DNA from: Paenibacillus sp. FSL R5-0490 | GTDB lineage: Bacteria > Bacillota > Bacilli > Bacillales > Cytobacillaceae | Direction: 5' to 3' | DNA: 64,000 bases | Assembly (NCBI RefSeq): GCF_001956215.1 | Contig: NZ_MRTQ01000010.1 | Location: 62,001 to 126,000 of the forward strand | Shown here: piece by piece, positions 1 through 8,541 of the stretch | How positions within the stretch are numbered: position 1 is the stretch's first letter | Layout: the number at the start of each line of letters is the position of its first letter | The notes under the pieces: generated by a model | Seen by the model: the letters and a program-made list of their open reading frames with translations, nothing else | Told to the model about the DNA's origin: nothing | Database searches by the model: none | Made by a program: the position numbers and the translations under genes

Positions 1-116
1 TCGGTCTGGGGCTCACAGTCAGCAACAAGATTATACAGGAACATCAAGGGCTGATGACTATCGATAGTTTTATAGGTGAAGGAACTACGGTGACTGTAGA
101 ATTGGATTGTATATAG
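1..116 (+). CDS. Sensor histidine kinase, C-terminal end only (partial)
   Basis: The reading frame enters from outside the window and stops with TAG at 114-116. The visible 37 residues begin with GLGLTVSNKI, the G2 box of a GHKL (HATPase_c) domain, and continue with the usual final strands (an EGTTVTVEL-type ending). This is the ATP-binding tail of a sensor histidine kinase. It resembles the end of the kinase encoded at 5600-7258 (GLGLTVSFKI), so a paralogous sporulation-type kinase is plausible, but nothing of the sensor part is visible. A strong hairpin terminator follows. Confidence 0.8.
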   Translation, partial: GLGLTVSNKIIQEHQGLMTIDSFIGEGTTVTVELDCI

Positions 117-160
117 TTTGTTCTGCCCATCTCTTTAGGTGTGGTTTTTTTAAAAAATGA

Positions 161-196
161 AACACGGCCTTGCAGCACATAGCAAGGCCGTGTTTT
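161..196. terminator. Bidirectional Rho-independent terminator
   Basis: A perfect 13-bp stem (AACACGGCCTTGC paired with GCAAGGCCGTGTT) has a short loop, T-rich sequence on the right and A-rich sequence on the left. It can end both the kinase transcript and the convergent phosphodiesterase transcript. Confidence 0.9.
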
Positions 197-2109
197 TATT
201 CTAAAGCATCTTTTAGAACTTTCCCCTCCAAAAAGTCAGGAGCCGGTATCTCCAGCAGTTTATAAACGGTTGGGGCGATATCCAGTACGGTAATCGAGCC
301 AATTCGGCTGTCATTTTTAAAAGAAGGGCCTTGTGCAAAGAATACAGCCTTAAGTTCTTTCCGATCAGGGCTGCCGCCATGGCTGCCGAGTTCTATTGCC
401 GGCATTTGGGGGCTTGTTAAGCTGCTGCCCATCATATAGCCTCTTGCACCAAGCAGCAATATGTCTCCCTGATTAGGGTGCTTATTCTCTTTTTTATTAT
501 CATAGGCAATCTGATAAGGCTTTTCTTCTTTCCTAAAGAGGTAATTGGAAAAATGCTTTGCCGTTTGATTAAATTGGCTGAACTTTCCTTCGGCGAGGAA
601 ATCACCGGCTTCACCCAAATAGCCCTTTAGGATTTTTGTCTTAAATTCGGATTTGATTTTATATTCGCTAAAGAGTTTCAACACTTGGTCTGCAGCCTTT
701 TCCTTTTCTCTTTTGGAGAGGTTTTCATTCAGATATATTTGGGCAGCTGATCCGCTGGCTACAGCCATTGCTTTGGACTTCTCCTCATCCACTCTGCCTT
801 TTTTATCTGTTTTTAAAAGACCTGCTTCTTTCAGAAGTGTGTTTGGAGCCAGAATGGTGTGGACTGGCTCCATGCCGTGATCAGATACCACAAGAAGGTG
901 GTCTTCTTCGCTAAGGCTGTCCATCGTCTGTCCTACTACATCATCTGCAAGCTTGTAGGCCCATTCAATGTATTTCGAATGTCTTTGGGAATTTCCCTCT
1001 GAATACCCGGGCTGCCGCGGATCTGCCAGCAGAAAATGATGTGATTCATAATCAATCTGGGGTGTGTAAAACATCAGCAGATCGGGCTGGTATTTTTCTT
1101 TAATATAAAGAGACACATCAGTTGCCCAGCGGACAAAACGCGAACCAATTTCCTCGTACTCTTCCCGAGTAATCCACTTTTTTTCAAAAGCCTTTGTATC
1201 ATCCTGGACGGGGAAAAAGCCGAATTCCGATAGAAGCTCCTCTTCAAATCCTTCTGGACCTTCAATGAGGGCTGACGTAACGGCAGTACGGTAAATGCTC
1301 GCTTTCTCAAGGCTGGCATCAGTTTTCAGCTTAAACCAGAACCCTGCAGATTCACCGTCAGCTTCAACAGGAATTGACCCCCATTCATTGGCATTGACGA
1401 TAACATCTTCGGAGTCTGCCGAACGGTTTTCCGAAAAAATGAAGCGGTTATAGCCGGTTTTTCCATCATCCGAAGTGTCTAAAGCTAATATATAGATCTC
1501 TTTATTCTTTGCTTTTTTCAATGGCAGCTTCACTGCAGCTTCTTTTGCAGGGCTAAAGCTGTTTTCGGTGTGCTCCCAGCTCTCTGTTTTTTTGAACTGA
1601 AGCTTATCCAGAGAGCTTTCTGCCCAGGTTTCACCATAATAAACTGCATAATCAGCCTGTTCGCCTGCATCAGGGTTTGACCCGGGAAACAGCACGGTTG
1701 CTGTTGTTTTGCCATTCTTTTTGGCTTCTGCCCAAAGCGGGCTTTTATCAAGCGGCTGATGAAAAGCGCTTTCTCCATTGGCCAATTCCTTGTTGGGGTC
1801 CTGCCATTTATTGCTGACCATGCCGGTTTCCGATGGAACTGCACCTGAAGCAATTGCCGCATGTGATGGTGCGGTCAGAGAGGGGGTTACAGTCTTGGAA
1901 TCCTTGGCGGCTACTCCGTTCTCCATAAGTGACTTAATATGAGGAAGCTTGCCGTCCTTTACAAACTCTTTTGCCAGGTCGTTTCTCATTCCATCAAAGG
2001 AAATCAGTACAACCTTGTTTTCCTTCTTAGAATCCTCTGTATATCCTGAGGAAGGAAATACAATCGATCCTATTAATAAAATAACTATATAAAAATAGTG
2101 CTTATTCAT
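196..2109 (-). CDS. Secreted alkaline phosphatase-superfamily phosphodiesterase / nucleotide pyrophosphatase
   Basis: This 637-residue protein begins with a hydrophobic signal sequence (about residues 5-22) and acts outside the membrane. The core matches type I phosphodiesterase/nucleotide pyrophosphatases of the alkaline phosphatase superfamily. ISFDGMRND near residue 37 carries a metal-binding Asp, TPSLTAPSHA near 75-84 carries the presumed nucleophilic Thr, and SDHGME near 418 plus a late GSHGG motif supply further metal ligands. Enzymes of this family hydrolyse phosphodiester or pyrophosphate bonds, but the substrate cannot be read from sequence. The gene is monocistronic, converges on the partial kinase and shares its terminator. 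An RBS-like AGGAAAC lies just before the ATG. Confidence 0.85.
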   Translation of the reverse strand: MNKHYFYIVILLIGSIVFPSSGYTEDSKKENKVVLISFDGMRNDLAKEFVKDGKLPHIKSLMENGVAAKDSKTVTPSLTAPSHAAIASGAVPSETGMVSNKWQDPNKELANGESAFHQPLDKSPLWAEAKKNGKTTATVLFPGSNPDAGEQADYAVYYGETWAESSLDKLQFKKTESWEHTENSFSPAKEAAVKLPLKKAKNKEIYILALDTSDDGKTGYNRFIFSENRSADSEDVIVNANEWGSIPVEADGESAGFWFKLKTDASLEKASIYRTAVTSALIEGPEGFEEELLSEFGFFPVQDDTKAFEKKWITREEYEEIGSRFVRWATDVSLYIKEKYQPDLLMFYTPQIDYESHHFLLADPRQPGYSEGNSQRHSKYIEWAYKLADDVVGQTMDSLSEEDHLLVVSDHGMEPVHTILAPNTLLKEAGLLKTDKKGRVDEEKSKAMAVASGSAAQIYLNENLSKREKEKAADQVLKLFSEYKIKSEFKTKILKGYLGEAGDFLAEGKFSQFNQTAKHFSNYLFRKEEKPYQIAYDNKKENKHPNQGDILLLGARGYMMGSSLTSPQMPAIELGSHGGSPDRKELKAVFFAQGPSFKNDSRIGSITVLDIAPTVYKLLEIPAPDFLEGKVLKDALE

Positions 2110-2366
2110 TATGTTTCCTCCAAGATGTAAGTAAATTGGTACAAGAGCTTATTCCCTGCATTTTTTATAAATAAACATTTTCAAAAAGGAAGATATACAG
2201 ATGCCAAATATACTGACTCCGCTAAATAAGCTAATTCAAACTGATTCAATAGAATCAATAAAATTTTTCCAGTCCCAAAGAGGTAGACTTGAAGTTTGCG
2301 AATCTTTATTTTTAGAGTAGTCCGCAAAGTTCGACAGAAAAAAATGAGGGATATGGAGGAAAGTGT

Positions 2367-3470
2367 ATGGCAATTTTAAAAGGTTCATATGGAAACAGAG
2401 CTATATTAAAAGGGACTGTTGCTGCAGCTATTTTAGCAGGAGGAGTCTTGTCGCCGTCAATTCCGAGCTTTTCAAACGAGGCAGTTGCAGAAGCAGCTTC
2501 CTATACTTACACAGTGGATGCAACCAGTCTGAATGTCCGTTCCGGTCCAGGTACAAATTACAGCCGGATTGGCAGCCTGGCCCAAGGCAGCAGTATTCAG
2601 GCTATTGACCGTCTTGCGAACGGCTGGTACAAAATAACGTACAATGGCAAAACAGGCTATGTCAGCGGCCAATATGTTAAAACAAATGAAAAACTTTACC
2701 GGGTGGATGCTACCTCATTAAATGTCCGGAAAGGTTCAGGTACAAATTACGGGAAAATAGGGTCCTTGAAAAACGGATCTGAATTGAATGTTATACATAA
2801 GGAAAGCAATGGCTGGTATAAAATTTCCTACAATGGCGGCACGGGTTATGTAAGCGGTGATTATGTGACAGTCAGTGACGCCCGCCTGTCCAAGACCAAT
2901 GTGCCGCTCATTGCCCAGCGGCCAGAGCTGCCAAGCGGATGTGAAGTCACTTCACTGGCGATGGCACTGAAGTTTTATGGAGTGAATGTCAGCAAAACCA
3001 CACTAGCAAAAAAAATGCCATATGACTCAACCAAGCTGGTAAGAAATGCAGACGGATCAATTAAAACCTGGGGGGACCCTGATGTCGGGTTTGTTGGAAC
3101 ACCTTTTGGCAACGGACACACGATAAATCCGGGGCCGCTGAAAAAGCTGCTTGATCAATATCGTCCTGGCGGTGTAAATTTGACCGGGAAGGATTTCTCG
3201 GAAATAGAAAAAGCTGTTTCAGAGGGTAACCCTGTACTGGCATGGTTTACAATCAGCCATGAAATGCCGAATAAAAGAACCTGGAAAACGCCTGCAGGCA
3301 AAACGATCAGTGCACCGACACCTCTGCACTGTATTGTCGTAACCGGTGTGGATGCCGATTATGTTTATTTTAATGACAGTGAAGCTGTTAAAAAAGATGT
3401 TAAAATGCCAAAAGAGAAGTTCATTAAGATCTACAATGCCATGGGCAAGCGTGCATTGGCGGTTAAATAG
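2367..3470 (+). CDS. Secreted protein with two SH3b domains and a C39-like cysteine peptidase domain
   Basis: This 367-residue protein has a signal peptide ending near AEAAS (about residue 45). Two bacterial SH3 repeats follow (about 46-105 and 110-170), each with the LNVRxGxGTNYxxIGSL and GWYKIxYNGxTGYVSG patterns that bind cell-wall peptides. The C-terminal half is a Peptidase_C39_2 (papain-like) domain. The catalytic Cys is at 192 in SGCEVTSLAMAL, and the His near 320 is in TPLHCIVVTG, followed by an FND segment. It probably processes wall-associated peptides or proteins. GGAGG sits at correct spacing before the ATG, and an overlapping shorter frame was rejected. The gene stands alone, closed by a strong terminator. 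Confidence 0.88.
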   Translation: MAILKGSYGNRAILKGTVAAAILAGGVLSPSIPSFSNEAVAEAASYTYTVDATSLNVRSGPGTNYSRIGSLAQGSSIQAIDRLANGWYKITYNGKTGYVSGQYVKTNEKLYRVDATSLNVRKGSGTNYGKIGSLKNGSELNVIHKESNGWYKISYNGGTGYVSGDYVTVSDARLSKTNVPLIAQRPELPSGCEVTSLAMALKFYGVNVSKTTLAKKMPYDSTKLVRNADGSIKTWGDPDVGFVGTPFGNGHTINPGPLKKLLDQYRPGGVNLTGKDFSEIEKAVSEGNPVLAWFTISHEMPNKRTWKTPAGKTISAPTPLHCIVVTGVDADYVYFNDSEAVKKDVKMPKEKFIKIYNAMGKRALAVK

Positions 3471-3477
3471 CCATAAA

Positions 3478-3512
3478 ACACCTGCGGAAAATTTCCGCAG
3501 GTGCTTTTTTTT
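3478..3512 (+). terminator. Rho-independent terminator
   Basis: CACCTGCGGAAA pairs with TTTCCGCAGGTG and is followed by a run of eight T residues, directly after the C39-like gene. Confidence 0.92.
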
Positions 3513-3727
3513 ACAAAATATACGTCTCAGGTCTTAGCAACGATTACTTTTGTGGTCTATGGCGGGCAATCGTGTTATTTTGTATCGTATAACTTGAGAA
3601 GTTTTTTAAAAGTGTTTTAATAGATTTAAGGATATATGCCTTTTTTGCTGAAAGATGTCTGTGGATGAAACTTTAGGTTTATCAATTACGTATAAATAAG
3701 TAGGACTATGAGTAGGAGTCGATAAAT

Positions 3728-4384
3728 ATGAATTCCTTTTTAGCATTTGCTTTTCGCCTGCTGACGGCTGTTCCATTGTCTGTCAGTGTCTGGCTGGCCA
3801 GTTACTTTGCTTTCGGGCAAACATTTTTTCTGTCAGGGGTTTATGGAGCTGGAGCCGGGCTGCTCACTTATTGGGCCGGAGGATTGATTCAGCGCCGCCG
3901 CTTTTTGAAAAAGCATGGATTGACGAAAAGGGAATACCAATATATAAAGCGAAATCTTGATGAGGCACGCCGCAAAATAACCCGTCTGCACAAAGCGATG
4001 TTCTCAATACGGCATTTCCCGACACTGAAGCAGCGCATGGAGTTCATGAGGGTGACAAGGAGGATTTACAGACTGACCAGAAGTGAGCCGAAACGGTTCT
4101 ATCAGGCGGAGCAGTTTTATTTTTCCCATTTGGATTCTGCTGTGGAGCTGGCGGAAAAGTATGTCTTTCTATCTTCCCAGCCGAGAAAATCCCGTGAACT
4201 GGATCAGTCCCTCCAGGAAACGAGACGTACACTTGATGCACTTACCCATCATGTGGAGGAAGATCTTCACCGGGTTATAGCGGAAGATATTGATCAGCTT
4301 CATCTTGAAATTGATGTTGCCAGGAATTCGATTGAGAAGATAAAAGAATCAAGAATTCATGATGAAAGCAGGAGATTAAAATGA
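3728..4384 (+). CDS. xpaC: XpaC-like membrane protein (5-bromo-4-chloroindolyl phosphate hydrolysis family)
   Basis: The 218-residue product has two N-terminal membrane segments (about residues 3-28 and 33-52). A long basic, helical cytoplasmic domain with repeated Arg/Lys and Glu follows. This layout and the adjacent TelA gene match the XpaC family. The family name comes from an old indicator-dye phenotype and does not establish a phosphatase activity. The ATG is preceded by AGGAGTC. The last codon overlaps the next start (ATGA), so XpaC and TelA are translationally coupled, as in other Bacillaceae. The probable job is envelope or toxic-anion stress, and its molecular role is unknown. Confidence 0.82.
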   Translation: MNSFLAFAFRLLTAVPLSVSVWLASYFAFGQTFFLSGVYGAGAGLLTYWAGGLIQRRRFLKKHGLTKREYQYIKRNLDEARRKITRLHKAMFSIRHFPTLKQRMEFMRVTRRIYRLTRSEPKRFYQAEQFYFSHLDSAVELAEKYVFLSSQPRKSRELDQSLQETRRTLDALTHHVEEDLHRVIAEDIDQLHLEIDVARNSIEKIKESRIHDESRRLK

Positions 4385-5547
4385 CCGAAGAAAAACCGTC
4401 CCTGTTAAAAAATACTGATTTGATGGATGATTTGCTGGCAGATCCTTTCGGGGTGAATCAGCAGCCTGTTTCCTCGCCGCTGCAATCGGAAAAGCGGACA
4501 AGGCTGATAGATGTGATCCCGGAAGAAAACCGCGAAAAAGCCTATCAGCTTGCAAAGCAAATCGATCCTGCCAATCACCAGGCGATGATCTCATACGGAA
4601 CACCAGCTCAATCAAAGCTGTTATCGTTCTCCCATACTATGCTCGAGCATGTTCAGAAAAAGGACGTTGGTGAAGTGGGAACGATCATCAATGACCTGAT
4701 GAAAAAATTCAGCGATGTGAATCCGGATGAGCTGAAGCCGGAGAAATCATCCTTTTTTGCGCGTATGTTCGGAAAGATTTCCGGTTCAGTTCAGGAAGTC
4801 TTGTCCAAATACCAGAAAACGGGAGCTCAAATCGACCGCATCAGCGTCAAATTGGAAAGAAGCAAGAATGCGCTTCTTTCCGACATTGTCATGTTAGATA
4901 AGCTTTATGATAATAATAAAGAGTATTTTCATGCGTTAAATGTCTATATTGCAGCCGGTGAACTGAAGCTTGAAGAACTTCATGAAAAGACGATTCCTGA
5001 ACTGAAGAAGAAGGCAGAAGAGTCAAATGATCAGATGAAGTTCCAAGAAGTAAACGATATGATTCAGTTTGCTGACCGCCTGGATAAACGCCTTTATGAC
5101 TTGAAGCTGAGCCGTGAAATAACGATTCAAAGTGCGCCGCAGATCCGGCTGATACAGAATACCAATCAGGCATTGGTTGAAAAAATCCAGTCTTCCATCA
5201 TGACCGCCATCCCTCTTTGGAAAAATCAGGTGGCCATTGCCTTGACGCTGCTTCGCCAGCGCCATGCCGTCGAAGCCCAGAAGAAGGTTTCAAAAACCAC
5301 CAATGATCTTCTATTGAAAAATGCGGAGATGCTGAAAGTGAATACGATTGAAACGGCACGTGAAAATGAGCGGGGCCTTGTCGATATTGAAACATTAAAG
5401 AAAACACAGGAGAACCTGATCTCTACTCTTGAAGAAACCTTGAGGATCCAGGAAGAAGGCAGGAATAAGCGCCGGCAGGCGGAACATGACCTGGCCAATA
5501 TGGAAAATGACTTGAGACTGAAGCTGCTGGAGATTAAGGGAAATTAA
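4381..5547 (+). CDS. telA: TelA-family toxic anion resistance protein
   Basis: This 388-residue soluble protein is almost wholly alpha-helical and lacks membrane segments. The N-terminus is acidic. The body contains the TelA signature order: a YQLAKQIDP-like region near 60, an ISKxL-type [12 protein letters not shown] region near 135, a SQxxLxxD-like heptad stretch, and a C-terminal coiled coil rich in Glu/Lys. The family was named for tellurite and other toxic-anion resistance, and YceH of Bacillus is a relative. It starts inside the xpaC stop codon, so the two form one operon. The gene ends at a 42-bp perfect palindrome that also borders the convergent kinase gene. Confidence 0.88.
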   Translation: MTEEKPSLLKNTDLMDDLLADPFGVNQQPVSSPLQSEKRTRLIDVIPEENREKAYQLAKQIDPANHQAMISYGTPAQSKLLSFSHTMLEHVQKKDVGEVGTIINDLMKKFSDVNPDELKPEKSSFFARMFGKISGSVQEVLSKYQKTGAQIDRISVKLERSKNALLSDIVMLDKLYDNNKEYFHALNVYIAAGELKLEELHEKTIPELKKKAEESNDQMKFQEVNDMIQFADRLDKRLYDLKLSREITIQSAPQIRLIQNTNQALVEKIQSSIMTAIPLWKNQVAIALTLLRQRHAVEAQKKVSKTTNDLLLKNAEMLKVNTIETARENERGLVDIETLKKTQENLISTLEETLRIQEEGRNKRRQAEHDLANMENDLRLKLLEIKGN

Positions 5548-5550
5548 AAG

Positions 5551-5592
5551 AAGAGCGATGTTCAATCAAACGTTTGATTGAACATCGCTCTT
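5551..5592. repeat. Dispersed palindrome copy 1, centre of a 42-bp perfect palindrome acting as a terminator
   Basis: The invariant core TCAATCAAACGTTTGATTGA lies at 5562-5581. Gene-specific arms (AAGAGCGATGT / ACATCGCTCTT) extend it to 42 bp with no loop. It separates the convergent telA and kinase genes, and the ends are A-rich on the left and T-rich on the right, so it can terminate in both directions. The same core recurs at 32553, 41382, 50479 and 53203. Confidence 0.9.
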
Positions 5593-5599
5593 TTGCTGT

Positions 5600-7258
5600 T
5601 TAAACTGTTAATTCAGTTTCAGTGGCAGGTGTTTGTTTTTTTACAGGGAGCTTGATGACAGCTTCTGTTCCTTTCCCTTTCTCGCTATTGAAATAAATGG
5701 AACCATTATGGGATTGGACAATCTTGAAGCTGACTGTGAGTCCGAGGCCTGTTCCCTTCTCCTTTGACGAATAAAAAGGTTCACCGATCCTATTTAGGCG
5801 ATCTTCCGACATGCCGCAGCCATTATCTTTAACCAGGATAGTCAGCAGATGGTCTTCCGCCAGCAGTGTAACGGTTACTTTGCCGCCTTCTTTAGATGCC
5901 TCGATGGCATTTTTTATGATATTGATAAAAAGCTGCTTTAGCTGATTTGGTTCACATTCAATCATATAAACATCAGATTTTAACAGAAATTCAATCTGGA
6001 CATTGTGCATGCTGGCTTCTGTTTTTAAAAGCGAAATGACATTAAACAGGATCTTTTGGACATCTGCTTTTGTAAAACAAATATCCTGAGGTTTGGCAAG
6101 AAGCAGCAGCTCGCCGACAATATGGTTGATCCGGTCCAGTTCCTCCTGCATGATCTGATAATAGAACTGATGCTTTTCATCTTCCAGCTGCATGAGCTGC
6201 ACAAAGCCTTTTAAGGATGTCAGAGGATTTCTGATTTCGTGCGCAACACTTGCAGAAAGCTCCCCAACCACAGAAAGCTTTTCAGTGCGGCGCAGTCTTT
6301 CTTCAGCCTGACGAAGCTTTGTCACATCTTTCCCATATCCGATGACCCCGGCAATTTGACCATTCACAATAAGCGGAAGGGCAGTGCATTGAATAGTCAG
6401 TGTGCTGCCATTTTTATGATTGAAATCAAACTCACAGGTCTTTGGCTGTTTATCTTCAAGGATGCCTGTAAAGTCTTCAATGGCCTTCGCTTTATAAGGA
6501 ACCGGTATTATTTCATTGATGCTTTTACCCAATGTTTCATCAGGGCTGTATCCTGTCACGGCTTTAAATTGGGGATTTACTTTCGTAATTGTGCTATGAA
6601 GGTCTGTCATAAAGACTATCTCGGTATTATATTCAAACAGGGATTTATACTGCTGCTGGCTTTCGGCAAGCAGCTTCTCCACATGCTTTCTTTCTGTAAT
6701 GTCCCGGCCGATAATAACCAGTCCTTTGCGGCTTCCATCGGCATGGAAGAGCGGAACTTTAATTGTATCGAACGTTTTTTCTGTTCCGTCAGGTAAAGGA
6801 ATAACTTCTTCAATGCGTGTAATTTTACCGTTTCTCCAGGTTTCTTCATCTGATGTTTCACAGTAGCGAAGTGCGTCTGCATAAAAATCAGTGTACTCGG
6901 CCAGTTCTGAGTCCTTCTTGCCTTTATAATCGACATTTTCGAGATTGAATAACTTAAGTCCAAACTCATTAGACTCAATCCAGCGGCCTTGACCGTCTTT
7001 GAAATTAACGAAATCCACCATGGAATTAATTAAAGTGGAAAGGCGCTTTTCTTCTTCTCTTGAGGCGCTGAGCTCATCTCTTTTGCCTATAAAATAATAG
7101 AGCAGCCATCCTGTAGCAATGATGTACAGAAATTCTTTAGCTCTGAATAGAAAACTGACAAGAGAAGAAGGTTCAAGCATATGTAAAAGGTAATTCGTTC
7201 CGAATACCCAAATAAGGCTGATGATCACATATAAGCCCAATACCTTTTTTTTATTCAT
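5600..7258 (-). CDS. PAS-domain sensor histidine kinase, sporulation-kinase type
   Basis: This 552-residue membrane kinase has two N-terminal membrane helices (about residues 7-28 and 38-57) with almost no external loop. Two PAS domains follow (about 75-190 and 200-315), both ending in the PAC-type GRDIT/GKDVT motif. The HisKA domain carries phosphoacceptor His340 in SVAHEIRNPLTSLKGF, a signature shared with KinA-KinE. The HATPase domain shows the N box (NIIKNAIEA), the DNGCGM G1 box and the GLGLTVS G2 box. No response regulator is adjacent, so it is an orphan kinase that may feed the Spo0 phosphorelay (inference). The gene converges on telA and shares the 42-bp palindromic terminator. Confidence 0.9.
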   Translation of the reverse strand: MNKKKVLGLYVIISLIWVFGTNYLLHMLEPSSLVSFLFRAKEFLYIIATGWLLYYFIGKRDELSASREEEKRLSTLINSMVDFVNFKDGQGRWIESNEFGLKLFNLENVDYKGKKDSELAEYTDFYADALRYCETSDEETWRNGKITRIEEVIPLPDGTEKTFDTIKVPLFHADGSRKGLVIIGRDITERKHVEKLLAESQQQYKSLFEYNTEIVFMTDLHSTITKVNPQFKAVTGYSPDETLGKSINEIIPVPYKAKAIEDFTGILEDKQPKTCEFDFNHKNGSTLTIQCTALPLIVNGQIAGVIGYGKDVTKLRQAEERLRRTEKLSVVGELSASVAHEIRNPLTSLKGFVQLMQLEDEKHQFYYQIMQEELDRINHIVGELLLLAKPQDICFTKADVQKILFNVISLLKTEASMHNVQIEFLLKSDVYMIECEPNQLKQLFINIIKNAIEASKEGGKVTVTLLAEDHLLTILVKDNGCGMSEDRLNRIGEPFYSSKEKGTGLGLTVSFKIVQSHNGSIYFNSEKGKGTEAVIKLPVKKQTPATETELTV

Positions 7259-7463
7259 TAGCTTATATTTCTCCTGTTCTTTATTTGGCTGAAAAAAAGC
7301 TGGAATTCAGTCAAATTAGTATTTTTCACGTATAATAATAGAATATACAGGTTGCATATACAGATTATATATAGCTTCTATTCTATATGATTTTGGCAGA
7401 GTCTTCTAGTGCCAGGAAATTAGTAAAATCATATTATAAGGAAAAAGAAAGGGAAGGACAAGC

Positions 7464-7694
7464 ATGTATCTGACCATTAAAGAAACCGCAGAATATTTAT
7501 CTTACCCTGAGTCATATGTAGAAAGCCTGATTCAGCAAAGGAAAATACGCGCCATTTATGACGGAGAACAGTATTTAATTTACAAGGAACAGTTTAATGC
7601 CCATCTAAAGCAGGTGGAAAAATACAGGGAGCTGGTGGAGGAAATTTTAAATGAGCCGATACCGGAGGACCGGGATATCAAAGATGAGGATTAA
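7464..7694 (+). CDS. Small excisionase/MerR-type helix-turn-helix DNA-binding protein
   Basis: The 76-residue product opens with YLTIKETAEYLSYPESYVESLIQ, an excisionase-family (HTH_17) winged-helix start, and the RKIRAIYDGEQYLIYKEQF segment fits its wing. The C-terminus is acidic. GGGAAGGA lies upstream of the ATG. In Bacillaceae such single-domain proteins are usually chromosomal regulators, and no integrase, att site or phage gene is near, so excision is not implied. It stands alone ahead of the FAD enzyme, with a 92-bp gap between them. Confidence 0.75.
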   Translation: MYLTIKETAEYLSYPESYVESLIQQRKIRAIYDGEQYLIYKEQFNAHLKQVEKYRELVEEILNEPIPEDRDIKDED

Positions 7695-7786
7695 ATTGTA
7701 CAATTTCCCTTGAATCACATTATTTTACAATTATTATTAGCTTGGATAAACTATAAGTAAATAATGTGTTAAAGGAGGAAGTATGG

Positions 7787-8347
7787 ATGTTTGATATTTT
7801 AATAGTGGGTGCAGGTCCTGCCGGTGCAAGTGCTGCGCTGTTTGCCGCCAAAGCGGGCAAGAAGGTAGTGGTTGTGGATAATGATAAAAGCATGACTAAA
7901 CGTGCATGGGTTGAAAATCATTATGGCGTTATGGAAATCACTGGCCCGGAACTGATTGAAACAGGCAAAAAGCAAGCTGTTAAGTTTGGGGCAGAGATCA
8001 CTGAAGGAACTGTAGAAAACATTGAAAAAGCTGAAAGTGGTTTTACTGTAACAGCAGGAGAAAAATCATATTCAGCGAAACATGTGATTGTAGCAGCTGG
8101 TCTTTCAACTGATTTAGCAGAAAAAGCCGGTTTGAAAACAAAAGCAGGGACTGAGCCTCGCATTAAAACGGTTCTGGATGCTGATGCTGACGGTAAGACG
8201 AATGTTGATGGCATTTGGGCAGCCGGAACTATTGCAGGAGTCAGCGTCCATACAATCATTACAGCTGGAGACGGTGCGAAAGTGGCGATTAATGTAATCA
8301 GTGAATTGAACGGCGAGCGTTATGTGGACCATGATTTAATGAAATAG
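7787..8347 (+). CDS. Short thioredoxin-reductase-like FAD/NAD(P) oxidoreductase
   Basis: The product is 186 residues when started at the ATG at 7787, which follows AAAGGAGG by the right distance. A GTG 21 bases upstream lies before that site and is unlikely. It has an N-terminal dinucleotide motif (VGAGPAGASAALFAAKAG) and a late FAD-binding segment (GIWAAGTIAGVSVHTI). The central NADPH domain and CxxC redox pair of true thioredoxin reductases are missing, so it is about half the usual length with only the FAD-binding fold. The electron partner is unknown. A terminator follows at once. Confidence 0.8.
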   Translation: MFDILIVGAGPAGASAALFAAKAGKKVVVVDNDKSMTKRAWVENHYGVMEITGPELIETGKKQAVKFGAEITEGTVENIEKAESGFTVTAGEKSYSAKHVIVAAGLSTDLAEKAGLKTKAGTEPRIKTVLDADADGKTNVDGIWAAGTIAGVSVHTIITAGDGAKVAINVISELNGERYVDHDLMK

Positions 8348-8352
8348 AATGG

Positions 8353-8385
8353 GAGAAGGCTTGCATTGAGCAGCCTTCTTTTTTG
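8353..8385 (+). terminator. Rho-independent terminator
   Basis: AGAAGGCT pairs with AGCCTTCT around a 10-base loop and is followed by a T run. Confidence 0.88.
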
Positions 8386-8541
8386 TCTATTCTTCCTATT
8401 ATAAATTTACTAATAATAACAAAATATCCAAAATATAGATTTTTGTACCTACAGGATTCTAGTATCTTGTACCCTTATAAGAGTTTTCGAAACATTATAA
8501 TATTTAATGAGCGGAATCTATTATTCTATTGGAGGTACTAG

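Noticed and set aside
3541-3727. Small gene or sRNA between the C39-like gene and xpaC
   Set aside because: No frame with a ribosome site and no defined hairpin was found; the stretch looks like a promoter region.
7464-7694. Phage or integrative element marked by an excisionase-like protein
   Set aside because: No integrase, att repeats, phage genes or composition change are nearby; such HTH proteins are common chromosomal regulators.
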